The translations under genes and the position numbers were made by a program. From Cephaloticoccus capnophilus (GTDB taxonomy: Bacteria > Verrucomicrobiota > Verrucomicrobiia > Opitutales > Opitutaceae), in contig NZ_LSZP01000020.1 in NCBI RefSeq assembly GCF_001580045.1, positions 1-64,000 on the forward strand: DNA of 64,000 nucleotides, in the 5' to 3' direction. This document shows positions 47,639 to 56,258 of the stretch, piece after piece. Each line of letters begins with the position of its first letter. Position 1 is the stretch's first letter. The notes under the pieces are model-generated. The model saw only the letters and a program-made list of their open reading frames with translations. It was not told the DNA's origin and searched no databases.

Positions 47639-47720
47639 GCCCAGGTGGTGGAATTGGTAGACACGCAGGTCTCAGAAGCCTGTGCCGAAAGGTGTTCGGG
47701 TTCGAGTCCCGATCTGGGCA
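47639..47720 (+). tRNA. tRNA-Leu (anticodon CAG)
   Basis: Acceptor GCCCAGG pairs with TCTGGGC (one wobble). The anticodon loop CTCAGAA gives CAG, and a long variable arm TGCCGAAAGGTGT marks class II. T arm contains GTTCGAGTC. The discriminator is A and CCA is not encoded. Confidence 0.94.
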
Positions 47721-47770
47721 GGCCGTCAGGCAAGCCCGCAAAAGGGAAACGGCCCACGACCGTCCGCGAA

Positions 47771-48155
47771 GTAAATGCCAGAAGGCCACAGCCCTCCACT
47801 GCGCGTGAGGCACTTTTCCACTACGCGTGGGGCGGCGGTCAGTGACCGCTTCCATTCAATTTGGGGATTGGCCCCGTCGCTTCGCGACGAAACCAATCCC
47901 CAAATTTGAAAGCATTCCCCCTGTCGCGTTGCGACAGGGAGAGGAAAGTAGAGTGATAACCCGTTTGGGCGAGGTGGGAAAAATCACCAGTAAACTCCCT
48001 CCTCCAAGTTTGGGTTCCTTTCTACAGAGCCGCTTGGCCGCTGTGCGAATGCACGGCAACCAAGCGGCTCTGTAAATGGTTGCAGCGATGGACGGCGGGC
48101 CAACGAGCCCGCCGCCAAATAAACACAGCCTGCGGCTGCGCCCCACGCGCAGTGG
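47771..48155. repeat. NPE copy 9, left flank of the LRR1 gene
   Basis: A 47-base preface (AAATGCCAGAAGGCCACAG, then a second CCACTGCGCGTGAGGC end) precedes the usual left end at 47818. Modules follow: GGTCAGTGACC, a TTTGGGGATTGG hairpin, c-palindrome, d spacer reversed, CAGAGCCGCTTGG hairpin, and the GGCGGGCC/GGCCCGCC a-module. It is a long direct repeat of copy 10, on the other side of the LRR1 gene. Confidence 0.9.
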
Positions 48156-48483
48156 AGCTTTGTGACTTCTGACACTGAGAATGCGCCGTTAATTCATTTG
48201 TGACAAAAGACTAAGTGATTTCACCAAAACGATTTTGACTAATAGGCATTTCCCCCCACCTTTCGCCCCGCTTGTTTGCTAGGTGAAGGCCCCCGCCTAC
48301 GCTTTCTGACCTGCGATGGGTGCCGCCCTCCCGCCCCCTGCGCCTTTCCCAAATCTGAAACCCTCCCCCAGAAGATTGCGCCCCGAAACATTAACCGCTC
48401 ATTTGGGAGAACCACCAATTACAAAACGTAAAAAATTAATGGGGTTCTTTAGTTTTTTAATCATATTAACAAATTAAAACAAA
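48156..48483 (+). promoter_or_regulatory. Upstream region and leader of LRR1
   Basis: No gene is seen. From 48396 the sequence (CCGCTCATTTGG..., then TTTAGTTTTTTAATCATATT) closely matches the leader of LRR2 at 59656. The sharp fall in GC marks the start of foreign-looking DNA. A promoter probably lies in the last 60 bases. Confidence 0.55.
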
Positions 48484-49545
48484 ATGAAAAAACAGCTTCT
48501 TGTATCTGCCCTTGTGGGGCTTGCCGGTTTTATAACTGCACAAGGGCAAAACGTAAACATCCCAGATCGGAACTTTAAAGCGTATTTAATTCAAAACCGT
48601 GCTATTAACACCAACGGCGATGGTGAAATTTCGGTAGCCGAAGCACAAGCCTTTACTGGAGTCATTGACTGTAGTAGGAGAAACATTTATAACCTTTCCG
48701 GAATTGAAGCCTTTGTTAATATAAAATTATTGGCTTGCTATGGTAATCAACTGCGTAGTTTGGATGTAAGCCACAATACGGTTTTAAGAGTATTGGATTG
48801 TCATGATAATGAACTAAGTCGTTTGGATGTAAGTAGCAATACGGCTTTAACAGAATTGCTTTGCCATGATAATCAACTAAGTCATTTGGATGTGCGCCGC
48901 AATGCGGCTTTAACAGTATTGGATTGTCATGATAATCAGCTAAGTCGTTTGGATGTACACCATAATACGGCCTTAAGAGTATTAGATTGTCATAATAATC
49001 AACTAAGTAGTTTGTTTGTAAGCCGCAATACGGTTTTGACAGAATTAATTTGTTATAATAATCAACTAAGTCATTTGGATGTAAGCCGCAATACGGCTTT
49101 AACAGTATTGGATTGTCATGAAAATCAACTGCGTAGTTTGGATGTAAGTAGCAATAAAGCTTTAAGAGTATTGGACTGTCATAATAATCACCTAAGTGAT
49201 TTGTATGTAGACCGTAATACGGCTTTAAGAATATTGATTTGTTATAATAATCAACTAAGTCGTTTGGATGTACAGCGCAGTGCGGCTTTAACAGTATTGG
49301 ATTGTCATGATAATCAAATAAGTGGTTTAGATTTACACCACAATAAGGCTTTAAGAGTATTGGATTGTTCCTTTAATGAACTAATCAATTTGAACCTTAA
49401 AAACGGAAATAATAAAAGTATATCTGCTGATAAAATTGATCTAAGAGGTAATCCCCAGCTTCGTCTTATTGAGGTGGACGATGTGGGGTATAGTAACGCG
49501 TATTGGTCGTTTTATAAAGACGTTACGGCTCGTTTTATTCACTAA
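48484..49545 (+). CDS. Secreted leucine-rich-repeat protein (LRR1)
   Basis: A 353-residue protein. A signal peptide (about 1-20, MKKQLLVSALVGLAGFITAQ) leads to an N-terminal cap with NTNGDGEISVAE, an EF-hand-like calcium loop. Eleven 21-residue repeats follow, of the form LDCHDNQLSRLDVSSNTALTV, then a C-terminal cap. Repeats of this type are common in Bacteroidota surface proteins. The gene is much lower in GC than its surroundings and lies between two direct NPE copies, suggesting transfer. Probable role is adhesion or protein binding outside the cell (inferred). Confidence 0.87.
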   Translation: MKKQLLVSALVGLAGFITAQGQNVNIPDRNFKAYLIQNRAINTNGDGEISVAEAQAFTGVIDCSRRNIYNLSGIEAFVNIKLLACYGNQLRSLDVSHNTVLRVLDCHDNELSRLDVSSNTALTELLCHDNQLSHLDVRRNAALTVLDCHDNQLSRLDVHHNTALRVLDCHNNQLSSLFVSRNTVLTELICYNNQLSHLDVSRNTALTVLDCHENQLRSLDVSSNKALRVLDCHNNHLSDLYVDRNTALRILICYNNQLSRLDVQRSAALTVLDCHDNQISGLDLHHNKALRVLDCSFNELINLNLKNGNNKSISADKIDLRGNPQLRLIEVDDVGYSNAYWSFYKDVTARFIH

Positions 49546-49650
49546 TTGAGTTAAGCCCAGTTTCGATTAAAGCGGGCGTAGCATAGCCTGAAATTTCCTT
49601 ATCGAAGAAAATGGCCGCATCGCCGGTGATTTTTATTGGGCGGGCCGATG

Positions 49651-50061
49651 CAAGGTAAATGTCAGAAGGCCACAGAGCTCCACTGCGCGTGAGGCACTTT
49701 CCCACTACGCGTGGGGCGGCGGTCAGTGACCGCTTCCATTCAATTTGGGATTTCCCATCGCGCTATCGCGCGAAAGCGAAATCCCCAAATTTGAAAGCAT
49801 TCCCCCCTGTCGCGTTGCGACAGGGAGAGGAATGGAAAGTAGAGTGATAACCCGTTTGGGCGAGGTGGGAAAAATCACCAGTAAAGCTTCGTCCCAAAAT
49901 TTGGGCTCCTTTTCACAGGGACGCTTGGCTGCTGTGCGAATGCACGGCAACCAAGCGGCTCTGTAAATGGGTGCAGCGACACGCTGCCGCCCCACGCGTA
50001 GTGGCGATGGACGGCGGGGCAACGAGCCCGCCGTCAAATAAAACAGCCTGAGGCTGCGCTC
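49651..50061. repeat. NPE copy 10, right flank of the LRR1 gene
   Basis: Direct repeat of copy 9 with the same 47-base preface (AAATGTCAGAAGGCCACAG). Core 49702-50004 has GGTCAGTGACC, an AATTTGGGATTTC hairpin, c, d, a CAGGGACGCTTGG hairpin (5' arm changed) and AGCGACACGCT. The GGCGGG a-module lies outside the right end here, while in copy 9 it is inside. Confidence 0.9.
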
Positions 50062-50106
50062 GTGGCGCGCTGAATTGAACGGACCTGATCGGCGAAGGAG
50101 ACGCGG

Positions 50107-50160
50107 GCTTAGTCCGCGAAGGACACGGGGGAGCCGGTATCGATTGACTCGTAGAGTTTG
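50107..50160 (-). pseudogene. Gfo/Idh gene fragment, C-terminal end
   Basis: About 54 bases match the last codons of the Gfo/Idh gene at 51571-52629 (for example CCGCGAAGGACACGGGGGAG). The match stops abruptly at GTAGAGTTTGT, where the proteobacterial-looking cassette begins. The downstream flank, CGTGGCGCGCTGAATTGA, is also shared. Confidence 0.75.
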
Positions 50161-50201
50161 TGCCGACCCGTCATTGCCGCGTTGGCTTTGGCACAGTGTC
50201 C

Positions 50202-50825
50202 TCAACGGGTTTGCGCCTGCTCGGGATCCCCTCGTCGCAAATGCCGCGAGCGTGCCAGCGGGCCGGGCAGCAGGTAGTCGCCCTGCATAAGCGGCAAGGT
50301 CAGTGGGGTGAAACTGACCTCCAAGTCCAGTCCGGCGTCTAACCAGGCCCGCCAGATGAGCAGGGTGCAGTAGGTGCCTGCCGGGTCGGCCAAGCGAAAC
50401 GTTAACCCGCGCGCAGCCAGTGCCTGCTCGATGGCTTGCGCGCGTTGTTCCGGTGACGCTTGTACGTGATAGACGGCGTGGGTCTGGCTGCGAGCGGGGT
50501 CGAGGAAAAACGCGAGCTCATCGATAACCACGCCATCGTCGCGGCCGGGGACCTCGGACGGTACGGCGTGTATTACCTGCCAGGCGCCGGGCGCGCCGAG
50601 CAGCATGCCGACGTGGCTGAATTCGCCGCCGTCTACGCTGAGCACCACGGCGCTATCCAAACTCGTGCCGCGCCGAAATATCAGGTCGCCGGGTTGGGCC
50701 TCGGGGGGAAGCGCTTGCGCACATGTGGCGGGCAGCAATACCGCGAGGAGCGACAATGCCAAGCCCGCCAACAGATGGCGGCGCAGCATTACCAGGGAGC
50801 GCGGAACAAGGAGTAAAGTACTCAC
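50202..50825 (-). CDS. YiiX/NlpC-P60-like cysteine hydrolase, secreted
   Basis: A 207-residue predicted periplasmic hydrolase. A signal peptide ends near ATCAQA. PGDLIFRRGTSLDSAV and FSHVGMLLG hold the conserved His of the circularly permuted NlpC/P60 (YiiX, DUF830) family. GTYCTLLIWRAWLDAG holds the probable catalytic Cys. Targets would be peptide or lipid bonds (unknown). Start GTG 50825 overlaps the lipoprotein stop by four bases; ATG 50792 is an alternative. Style and codon use resemble Betaproteobacteria. Confidence 0.75.
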   Translation of the reverse strand: MSTLLLVPRSLVMLRRHLLAGLALSLLAVLLPATCAQALPPEAQPGDLIFRRGTSLDSAVVLSVDGGEFSHVGMLLGAPGAWQVIHAVPSEVPGRDDGVVIDELAFFLDPARSQTHAVYHVQASPEQRAQAIEQALAARGLTFRLADPAGTYCTLLIWRAWLDAGLDLEVSFTPLTLPLMQGDYLLPGPLARSRHLRRGDPEQAQTR

Positions 50826-51298
50826 ACCGCAGGTGTTGCGGCCTCGGGCGATTCGCCGCGCCTACTTGGCCACTCGGCTTGTTCAGGGCGCATCCTTACC
50901 CAAATACGCACCTGCCATTTTTTGTCATTGCGGAGCAACTCAACCGATTCGGTATGCTCTTTGCCGTTGCCGAAGGTCACCTTCACCTTCACCTTGGCCT
51001 CGTTTTCTTTTTCGAAGCTGGTTTCCAGCACCTCGATTTTTTTCAGGCCGTCGTTAGCCCTAGCCCGCCCGGCGATTTCGTTGATCATCGTATTCACCTT
51101 GCCTTTGGCCTGCGCCATTTGATCGGCGGGAGTTTCTTTAAAATACATGAGCTTGAGGACGGCGTCAACGTTGGCCGCGGCGGCAGCTTTGTAATAGGCT
51201 TGTGCGACGTCTTCGGGCTTGTCGGACGCGCCGCAGGCGGTCAGCGCCAATACAGTCAATGACAGCCAGAAGAGGCGGATGAGGCGGGTAGCAGACAT
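50822..51298 (-). CDS. DUF4878-like lipoprotein
   Basis: A 158-residue lipoprotein. The signal peptide has lipobox LALTAC. The body fits the NTF2-like DUF4878 pattern: PEDVAQAYYKAAAAANVDAV, a lysine/glutamate-rich middle, and KKWQVRIWV near the end. It has a strong Shine-Dalgarno (CAGGAG) six bases before the ATG, unlike most genes in this window. It forms an operon with the hydrolase. Function unknown. Confidence 0.75.
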   Translation of the reverse strand: MSATRLIRLFWLSLTVLALTACGASDKPEDVAQAYYKAAAAANVDAVLKLMYFKETPADQMAQAKGKVNTMINEIAGRARANDGLKKIEVLETSFEKENEAKVKVKVTFGNGKEHTESVELLRNDKKWQVRIWVRMRPEQAEWPSRRGESPEAATPAV

Positions 51299-51411
51299 AA
51301 AAACTCCTGTTAAGTAGAGGGATAAGGTAGCTAAAGAAACAGCGTCGGCGCGAGTAATGCTGTACAGATTGTGCGAAGTCAATTTTCGCGATGAGCGCAT
51401 TGGGGTTTGGA

Positions 51412-51548
51412 TGCCGTCAGCTTGGCGCGGCTCGGTGCGCACGATGTTACTCTGCGTGGGTTCGAGCATCTTCAGGTCGAGCGCGCCTTTATCTCCGCAG
51501 ATTTGCCAGACGGTGCTCGGGGGCAGTGAGGAGAACTCGGCGCGTTCG
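51412..51548 (-). pseudogene. Gfo/Idh gene fragment, internal part
   Basis: About 137 bases match 51772-51908, inside the intact neighbouring Gfo/Idh gene, with scattered substitutions. It lacks a start and is joined directly to the downstream flank of the intact gene. With 50107-50160 it forms the remains of a tandem duplicate now split by a two-gene cassette. Confidence 0.8.
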
Positions 51549-51570
51549 TGGCGCGCTGAATTGAGCGGGC

Positions 51571-52629
51571 TTACTCCGCGAAGGACACGGGGGAGCCGGT
51601 GTCGATTGATTCGTAGAGTTTGTCAGCGATGCGGGCGAAGAGCAGGGCTTCTTTGAGCGTGGTGTTGGGTTTGCGCTTATCTACGATGGCTTCGACAAAG
51701 TCGCGAACGACTTCGTCGTGCTCGTGGCCTCGGGTACCGGGCTCGCCTTCCCAAAGGACGCGGGTCTGGATGCCGCCGCCTTGGCGGGGCTCGGTCAGCA
51801 CGATGTTACTCTGGGTCGGCTCCAGCATTTTCAGGTCGAGCGCGCCTTTATCTCCGCAGATTTGCCAGAGGGTGGTCGGGGGCAGTGAGGAGAACTCGGC
51901 GCGTTCGTAAGTGAGGACGCAGCCTTCGGCGAAGGTGACCAGCGCGGTGATGTGTGTCTCGGCGTCGGAGCCTTCGGCGGCGTAGGCCTTGAAGGCGGTG
52001 GGTACGGGCCACGCTTTGGCTAGGGCGAACTGCGGGGTAAGCTGGAAGTCGAGCATGCCGAGTAGGTAGTCGAGGTCGTAGCAGCCCCAGTTGACGAAGA
52101 TGCCGCCGCCGTTGAGGTCACGGCGCAAGCGCCAAGGCGGTGGCGGAGAGGTCGGGGCGTCGTCGGCGGGCTTAAAGACAGCGCGGCAGGTGATAGTGCG
52201 AATGGTGCCGAGTCCGCCCCCGCGGATATAATCGGCCGCGGCCTTGGCGGAGGCGAACGAGCGGAAGCGCGATGAGCAGCAGGCCCCGACACGGTCGCCT
52301 TGAGCTTCGACGAGCGTGCGAGCTTCGGCGAGGTTCATCGCCACGGGTTTTTCAACGAGGACGTGCTTGCCGTGTTTAAAGGCTTCGAGCGCGAGGGGCG
52401 TGCGCAGGTTTGTGGGGAGGGCGAGGATGACGGCGTGAATCTCGGGGTCGGCGAAGAGCTCGCTCGCGTCGGTGCTCCAGCGGGGCACTGCGTGGTCTTG
52501 CGCGGTCTTTTGCGCAACTTCGGGGCGCACGTCGCAAACGGCGACTGCGCGGGCGGTTTTGAGTTTGGCAATCCCGCGCAGGTGTTGCTGCGCAATGACG
52601 CCACATCCGATGACGGCTATGTTTAACAT
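51571..52629 (-). CDS. Gfo/Idh/MocA-family oxidoreductase
   Basis: A 352-residue dehydrogenase-like protein. The Rossmann motif is AVIGCGVIAQQHL (about 5-17). VLVEKPVAMNLAEART holds the family lysine, and GGIFVNWGCYDLDYLLGML is the active-site region. Substrate unknown. ATG 52629 is preferred; the longer frame adds unrelated residues. Fragments of a duplicate lie downstream, and a 67-base repeat lies upstream. Confidence 0.86.
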   Translation of the reverse strand: MLNIAVIGCGVIAQQHLRGIAKLKTARAVAVCDVRPEVAQKTAQDHAVPRWSTDASELFADPEIHAVILALPTNLRTPLALEAFKHGKHVLVEKPVAMNLAEARTLVEAQGDRVGACCSSRFRSFASAKAAADYIRGGGLGTIRTITCRAVFKPADDAPTSPPPPWRLRRDLNGGGIFVNWGCYDLDYLLGMLDFQLTPQFALAKAWPVPTAFKAYAAEGSDAETHITALVTFAEGCVLTYERAEFSSLPPTTLWQICGDKGALDLKMLEPTQSNIVLTEPRQGGGIQTRVLWEGEPGTRGHEHDEVVRDFVEAIVDKRKPNTTLKEALLFARIADKLYESIDTGSPVSFAE

Positions 52630-52771
52630 GGGGAGAGGAAGGGATAGAGCGAGGGCGCTGCTCGGGCAGGGGAAAGAGGAGCCGCGCTGTGTGTGGGGGA
52701 GCAGCGACTGATGCAGAGCGTGTAAGCGAATGCAAGTGGGCGTGCTTACGTGGTACTGCTCATAGGGGCCT

Positions 52772-52838
52772 GCGGCGAGCGTGCGCAGCACACGTGAGTG
52801 GCGAGCCGCGAGCCAGATGCTTCGCGTTTTCAAACGCG
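52772..52838. repeat. Repeat upstream of a Gfo/Idh gene (copy B)
   Basis: Nearly identical to 22476-22543. Here it runs straight into the outer flank of NPE copy 11 (CGCGCGCCGCGCTAATACGC), which suggests it can be an outer module of the NPE family. Confidence 0.75.
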
Positions 52839-52861
52839 CGCCGCGCTAATACGCTTTTTTC

Positions 52862-53144
52862 CCACTACGCGTGGGGCGGCAGGCTGTGCCTGCACCCGTT
52901 CAATTTGGGATTTCGCCTCGCGCTATCGCGCGAAAGCGAAATCCCAAATTTGAAAGCATTCCCCCTGTCGCGTTGCGACAGGGAGTGATAACCCGTTTGG
53001 GCGAAGTGGGGAAAATCACCAGTAAACTCTCCGCCTCCAAGTTTGGGTTCCTTTCTACCGAGCGCTTGGCTGCCGTGCGCATGCACGGCAGCCAAGCGCT
53101 CGGTAAACGGGTGCAGCGACACGCTGCCGCCCCACGCGTAGTGG
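52862..53144. repeat. NPE copy 11 (complete)
   Basis: Modules: left end, AGGCTGTGCCT palindrome, AATTTGGGATTTCG hairpin, c-palindrome, shortened d spacer, a large hairpin of CCGAGCGCTTGGCTGCCGTG type, AGCGACACGCT palindrome and right end. The CCGAGCGCTTGG hairpin replaces the CAGAGCCGCTTGG type in the same place. Confidence 0.9.
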
Positions 53145-53252
53145 AAAAGTGCTCCGGCTCGGGTCTGCGCGCGTTTGAAACGGGAGCCGCTCCTAGGGCA
53201 TTCACGACGCTGGGCTTGGGCGCTCAAAAGTGGTGAGCGGCCGGGGCGTGTT

Positions 53253-53624
53253 TCAGGTTGCGGGGAGGAGCTCTTTCACGGTCTCGGCGATCTTCGTGAG
53301 CGGTGTGGTTTTTTCGAGGTAGCGGTCGATCAAGTCCTTGAGGGTTTTGTCGACGACTTCGCCGTCGAAGAGCACGCCGGTGAGTAGGATGACGGGGGTG
53401 GTGGGGCAGAGGGTTTTGATTTCTTTAATCATCTCGAAGCCATCGCCGTCGTCGAGTTGGAGGTCAGAGATGACGAGGTCGGGTGCTTCTTTGCGCACTT
53501 CGCGCAGGGCTTCGTGCACGCCGGAGGCGGCGTGCACGCGGTAGCCGTTGGTCTTGAGGAAGTGGCTGAGGAGGTCGCGGATGGGGGCTTCGTCGTCGAT
53601 GAGAAGGAGGTACTGTGGTTTCAT
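53253..53624 (-). CDS. Single-domain response regulator (receiver only)
   Basis: A 123-residue receiver without output domain. It has LLIDDEAPIRDLL, the phospho-acceptor aspartate in LVISDLQLDDGDGF (about residue 53), and LLTG; the usual conserved Lys near the end is in YLEKTTPL. It could act by protein contact, as CheY-like receivers do. ATG 53624 is preferred. The CHASE3/PAS sensor gene lies 115 bases upstream on the same strand. Confidence 0.85.
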   Translation of the reverse strand: MKPQYLLLIDDEAPIRDLLSHFLKTNGYRVHAASGVHEALREVRKEAPDLVISDLQLDDGDGFEMIKEIKTLCPTTPVILLTGVLFDGEVVDKTLKDLIDRYLEKTTPLTKIAETVKELLPAT

Positions 53625-53738
53625 AAGCTCTGCCGTTCCAAGTAGTGGGTGTTGGGTGTGGAAACAGGGTTGGGGGTTGGGCGGTGCGGCGCGGCTGTGC
53701 GCTCGCGGCAAGTCGTGGCTGTGTGGGCGCGGGTGCGT

Positions 53739-54902
53739 TTAGCTGTGTGCGGTGAGGCGCAGGGTGAGGATGCCGCCGATGATTTTGTTTTGATCGCGCA
53801 AGGGGTAGAGCGAGACGCGGGCATGGGCTTCGCGGCCCTCGCTGCCTAGGGCGAGGCCGGCTTGGTCGACGAGGTCGCGCCCGTCTTTCATCGCATCGGC
53901 GATGCGTTTGTTGAGCGCGTCGGGGCTGGGGGCGCTGGGGGTTTCGCCCGTGCCGGTGAGGCGCACGAGTTTGTCGAAGGGTTCCTTGACCAGTTCGGCG
54001 GCGTCCCAGCCGCTGAAGCGCAGCACAGCCGTATTCACGCGGGTGATGTGTCCGGCTTTGGTGAGGACGATAACGAGGTCGCTGATGCACTCGACGATGC
54101 GGTGGTTATAGTGGAGCTGGTGCTCGAGGGCTTGGTTGGCCCACTGGCGTTCGAGGTTGTCGAGCGAGAGTTGTTGGTTGGCCGCTTGGAGTTCGGCAGT
54201 GCGTTCTTGGACTTTTACTTCGAGTTGGGCGTTTGCCTCTTCGAGGGCGGTGGCGGCGCGGCGGCGGTTGGCGAGGTCGTCGCGGATGAGCCAGCCAGCC
54301 GCTCCGAGGAGGAGCAGGTCGAGGACAACGCCCGACCAGATGGACCAGCGGGTGGACTGGACTTGGAGGTAGAGCTGGGTGTCGCGCTCGGTCAGGCGTG
54401 TGAGGAGCTCGGACTTTACATAGGCGAGGCCTTGCTCGATCTGGCCGAGCGTGTCGGAGCGTGCGAAGCTGTCTAGCTCGTGGCGCAGGGTGGGGAGGGT
54501 CTTGGCTTGGCGGGCGGTGACGATTTTGCGCGCGACTTCGGTGTGCGATTCGCTCAGGGAGTCGATTTCCTGGAGGCGTGCGTGCAGCTCGGGCTCGCTG
54601 TGCTCGTCGGCCATGAGGAGCGCGAGCTCGAGCTCGCTGCGCATGGCGCCTAGGGCGCGGTTGAGGGTGAGCAGGTCTCCCGACTCGCCAGTGGCGGCAT
54701 AGGCGCGCAGGCAGGCTTCACTGCGGAGGAGCCCGCTGCGTGTGTTGTCGATGCGGTCAATGAGCGAGTGCGTGTGGTTTACCCAGTCGCTGGCTTCGGC
54801 GGTGAGCCGGATGTTGCGCACGGCGAGGAGCGCGATGGCGATGAGTACCGCGCTAATAAAGAGGAAGACGTAGGCGAGGCGTTTGAGGGTGGCGTCTTTC
54901 AT
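53739..54902 (-). CDS. CHASE3 and PAS sensor protein lacking a kinase domain
   Basis: A 387-residue membrane sensor. TM1 (about 9-28) is followed by a CHASE3-like periplasmic helical domain, TM2 (about 187-205), a coiled coil (ALEEANAQLEVKVQERTAEL) and a PAS domain (VLTKAGHITRVNTAVLRFSGWDAAEL). The protein ends with the PAS/PAC region; no HisKA or ATPase domain and no downstream kinase gene is present. It may work through the adjacent lone receiver with a kinase encoded elsewhere (speculation). Confidence 0.82.
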   Translation of the reverse strand: MKDATLKRLAYVFLFISAVLIAIALLAVRNIRLTAEASDWVNHTHSLIDRIDNTRSGLLRSEACLRAYAATGESGDLLTLNRALGAMRSELELALLMADEHSEPELHARLQEIDSLSESHTEVARKIVTARQAKTLPTLRHELDSFARSDTLGQIEQGLAYVKSELLTRLTERDTQLYLQVQSTRWSIWSGVVLDLLLLGAAGWLIRDDLANRRRAATALEEANAQLEVKVQERTAELQAANQQLSLDNLERQWANQALEHQLHYNHRIVECISDLVIVLTKAGHITRVNTAVLRFSGWDAAELVKEPFDKLVRLTGTGETPSAPSPDALNKRIADAMKDGRDLVDQAGLALGSEGREAHARVSLYPLRDQNKIIGGILTLRLTAHS

Positions 54903-54967
54903 GACGTGTGAGGCGTGTGCGGTGGCGGTGAGTTGGGGCGTAGCGGCGGTGGTGATAGGCCGTGCGT

Positions 54968-55591
54968 TTAGGGGTAGCGTTTGGCGTCGGGGTCGAGGTG
55001 TGGGGGGCGGGTTTTTACAACGGTGTAAACGGCGCGCTTGAGGTAGTCGTCGTAGCTAAAGGTGAACTCTTGGGCGAAGGTCCAGTTGGCACGAAAGGAG
55101 GCGGCGACTTTGTTAGCGACCTCGCGAATGCGGGGCTTGGACTTGGTGAGGTTAAAGAAGTAACTGCGGTTGTTGTAGTCGAGGTACACGCGGGAGTCAT
55201 CCACATAGCAGATAGCGTGGCCGGCTTTGTAGCCGGCCATTTCTACGCGGATGAGGCGGGTTTTATAGCCGTGGTGTTTGAGGACGTAGTCGGCGAGTGC
55301 GGCGTAGTCGATGCAGTCGCCGGCTTCTTGCGCGAGAAACTGGTTGGGGTTGATGACATCGAAGAAGGGGTCGCTATCAAAGCGGAAGTCGGTGAAGTGA
55401 TCGGCAAAGCGCTTGGGCGTCATCTTTGGGTCATTGAGCAATTCGTCGAGCGTCACGGCCCGAAGCGCTGTGCCTGCTAGCGTCACGAGTGCTGCCACGA
55501 GCGCGAGTGCGCCGAGGGGAAACGCTGTCCGCGCGAGCGTGGTTCGGGGGCGATGGCGCGGCAGCAGAGCGCGGGGGGCAGGCGACGACAT
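54968..55591 (-). CDS. Secreted transglutaminase-like cysteine peptidase
   Basis: A 207-residue protein with an N-terminal membrane anchor or signal segment (about 22-46). The probable catalytic triad is C in EAGDCIDYAALADY, H in YKAGHAICYV and D in VYLDYNNRSY, typical of transglutaminase/BTLCP-like folds. FFDVINPNQFLA precedes the Cys. It probably acts outside the cytoplasm. It lies 65 bases upstream of the sensor gene on the same strand. Confidence 0.74.
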   Translation of the reverse strand: MSSPAPRALLPRHRPRTTLARTAFPLGALALVAALVTLAGTALRAVTLDELLNDPKMTPKRFADHFTDFRFDSDPFFDVINPNQFLAQEAGDCIDYAALADYVLKHHGYKTRLIRVEMAGYKAGHAICYVDDSRVYLDYNNRSYFFNLTKSKPRIREVANKVAASFRANWTFAQEFTFSYDDYLKRAVYTVVKTRPPHLDPDAKRYP

Positions 55592-55701
55592 GCGCGCCAG
55601 TTGTGCCGCCTAGCGCGGCAATTTCCAGTGTGTTTTCTCCGGGGCTATTGTGGGGAGCGTAGGGGGCCTTACTGAGCGTAAAGTTTTGGGCGGGCGGGAG
55701 A

Positions 55702-55717
55702 GGCGGTCAGTGACCGC
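55702..55717. repeat. Solo a-module palindrome
   Basis: GGCGGTCAGTGACCGC followed by CCATTTA is the a-palindrome with its usual flank, here without any other NPE part. It shows that modules can occur alone. Confidence 0.6.
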
Positions 55718-55739
55718 AGCCATTTACGCTGGCGCGACC

Positions 55740-56258
55740 CTACTCAGCCCCAAGGCAGTCTGGCTCGCTGCGGTCAGAGGGGGAACCGGCCCGCTCGAGG
55801 GTAAGTTTGCCGTTGGGCAGGCGGGCGAGAGTGGCGATAGCGTCGCCCTCGATTGAGCCGAGGAGGATCAGCCCGCGCGAGTAGCCGAAGTCTTTGTAAA
55901 AGAGGGCGAGGTTTCCCCAAGGCGCGTAGTAGGCGACAGAGCCCAGCTCCGGGTCGCTGCCTGCGGGGGCGTCGTGGGTTGTGAGCTTGCGCGGCAAATA
56001 GGCGATTTTCTCCGTGCCGGCGTAGTCGTTTAGGTCGAGCGTGAGAGGCAGTTGTGCGAAAAGGTCGCGGGCGGTGGGCGTGTCGAGCAGCGTTGCGGCT
56101 AAGGTGGTGCTGGCAGTTTTGAGCAGGATTTTCATAGGGGCAGTTTCAGATTCCGGCCGTGCGGAAAACGGGGTTATTGCGAACAGCAGGCAGAGGATTT
56201 TGGCGAAGCGGCTCAGCGGAAGAGTGCGGCTGTGCTCAGTGTGTGGCGTGGCTGGCAT
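55740..56258 (-). CDS. Cyclophilin-like-fold protein, possibly secreted
   Basis: A 172-residue protein. The core from residue 42 (MKILLKTASTTLAATLLDTP) matches the small cyclophilin-like family: LPLTLDLNDYAGTEKIAYLP, GSVAYYAPWGNLALFYKDFG and GSIEGDAIATLARL. A possible signal peptide precedes it (about 1-34), so both starts (56258 and 56135) are possible. Family members have no proven enzyme activity. Single gene. Confidence 0.72.
   Translation of the reverse strand: MPATPHTEHSRTLPLSRFAKILCLLFAITPFSARPESETAPMKILLKTASTTLAATLLDTPTARDLFAQLPLTLDLNDYAGTEKIAYLPRKLTTHDAPAGSDPELGSVAYYAPWGNLALFYKDFGYSRGLILLGSIEGDAIATLARLPNGKLTLERAGSPSDRSEPDCLGAE

Noticed and set aside
47949-48075. Open frames inside NPE copies that give similar peptides (such as ITRLGEVGKITSKLPPP) at several loci
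   Set aside because: They arise from the conserved d spacer, run through hairpins, lack start signals and are cut differently in each copy. The conservation is that of the DNA repeat, not of a protein.
48700-49400. The 63-base periodic pattern as a CRISPR array or DNA satellite
   Set aside because: It is a coding repeat (21 residues, leucine-rich) in one open frame; there are no identical repeats with unique spacers.
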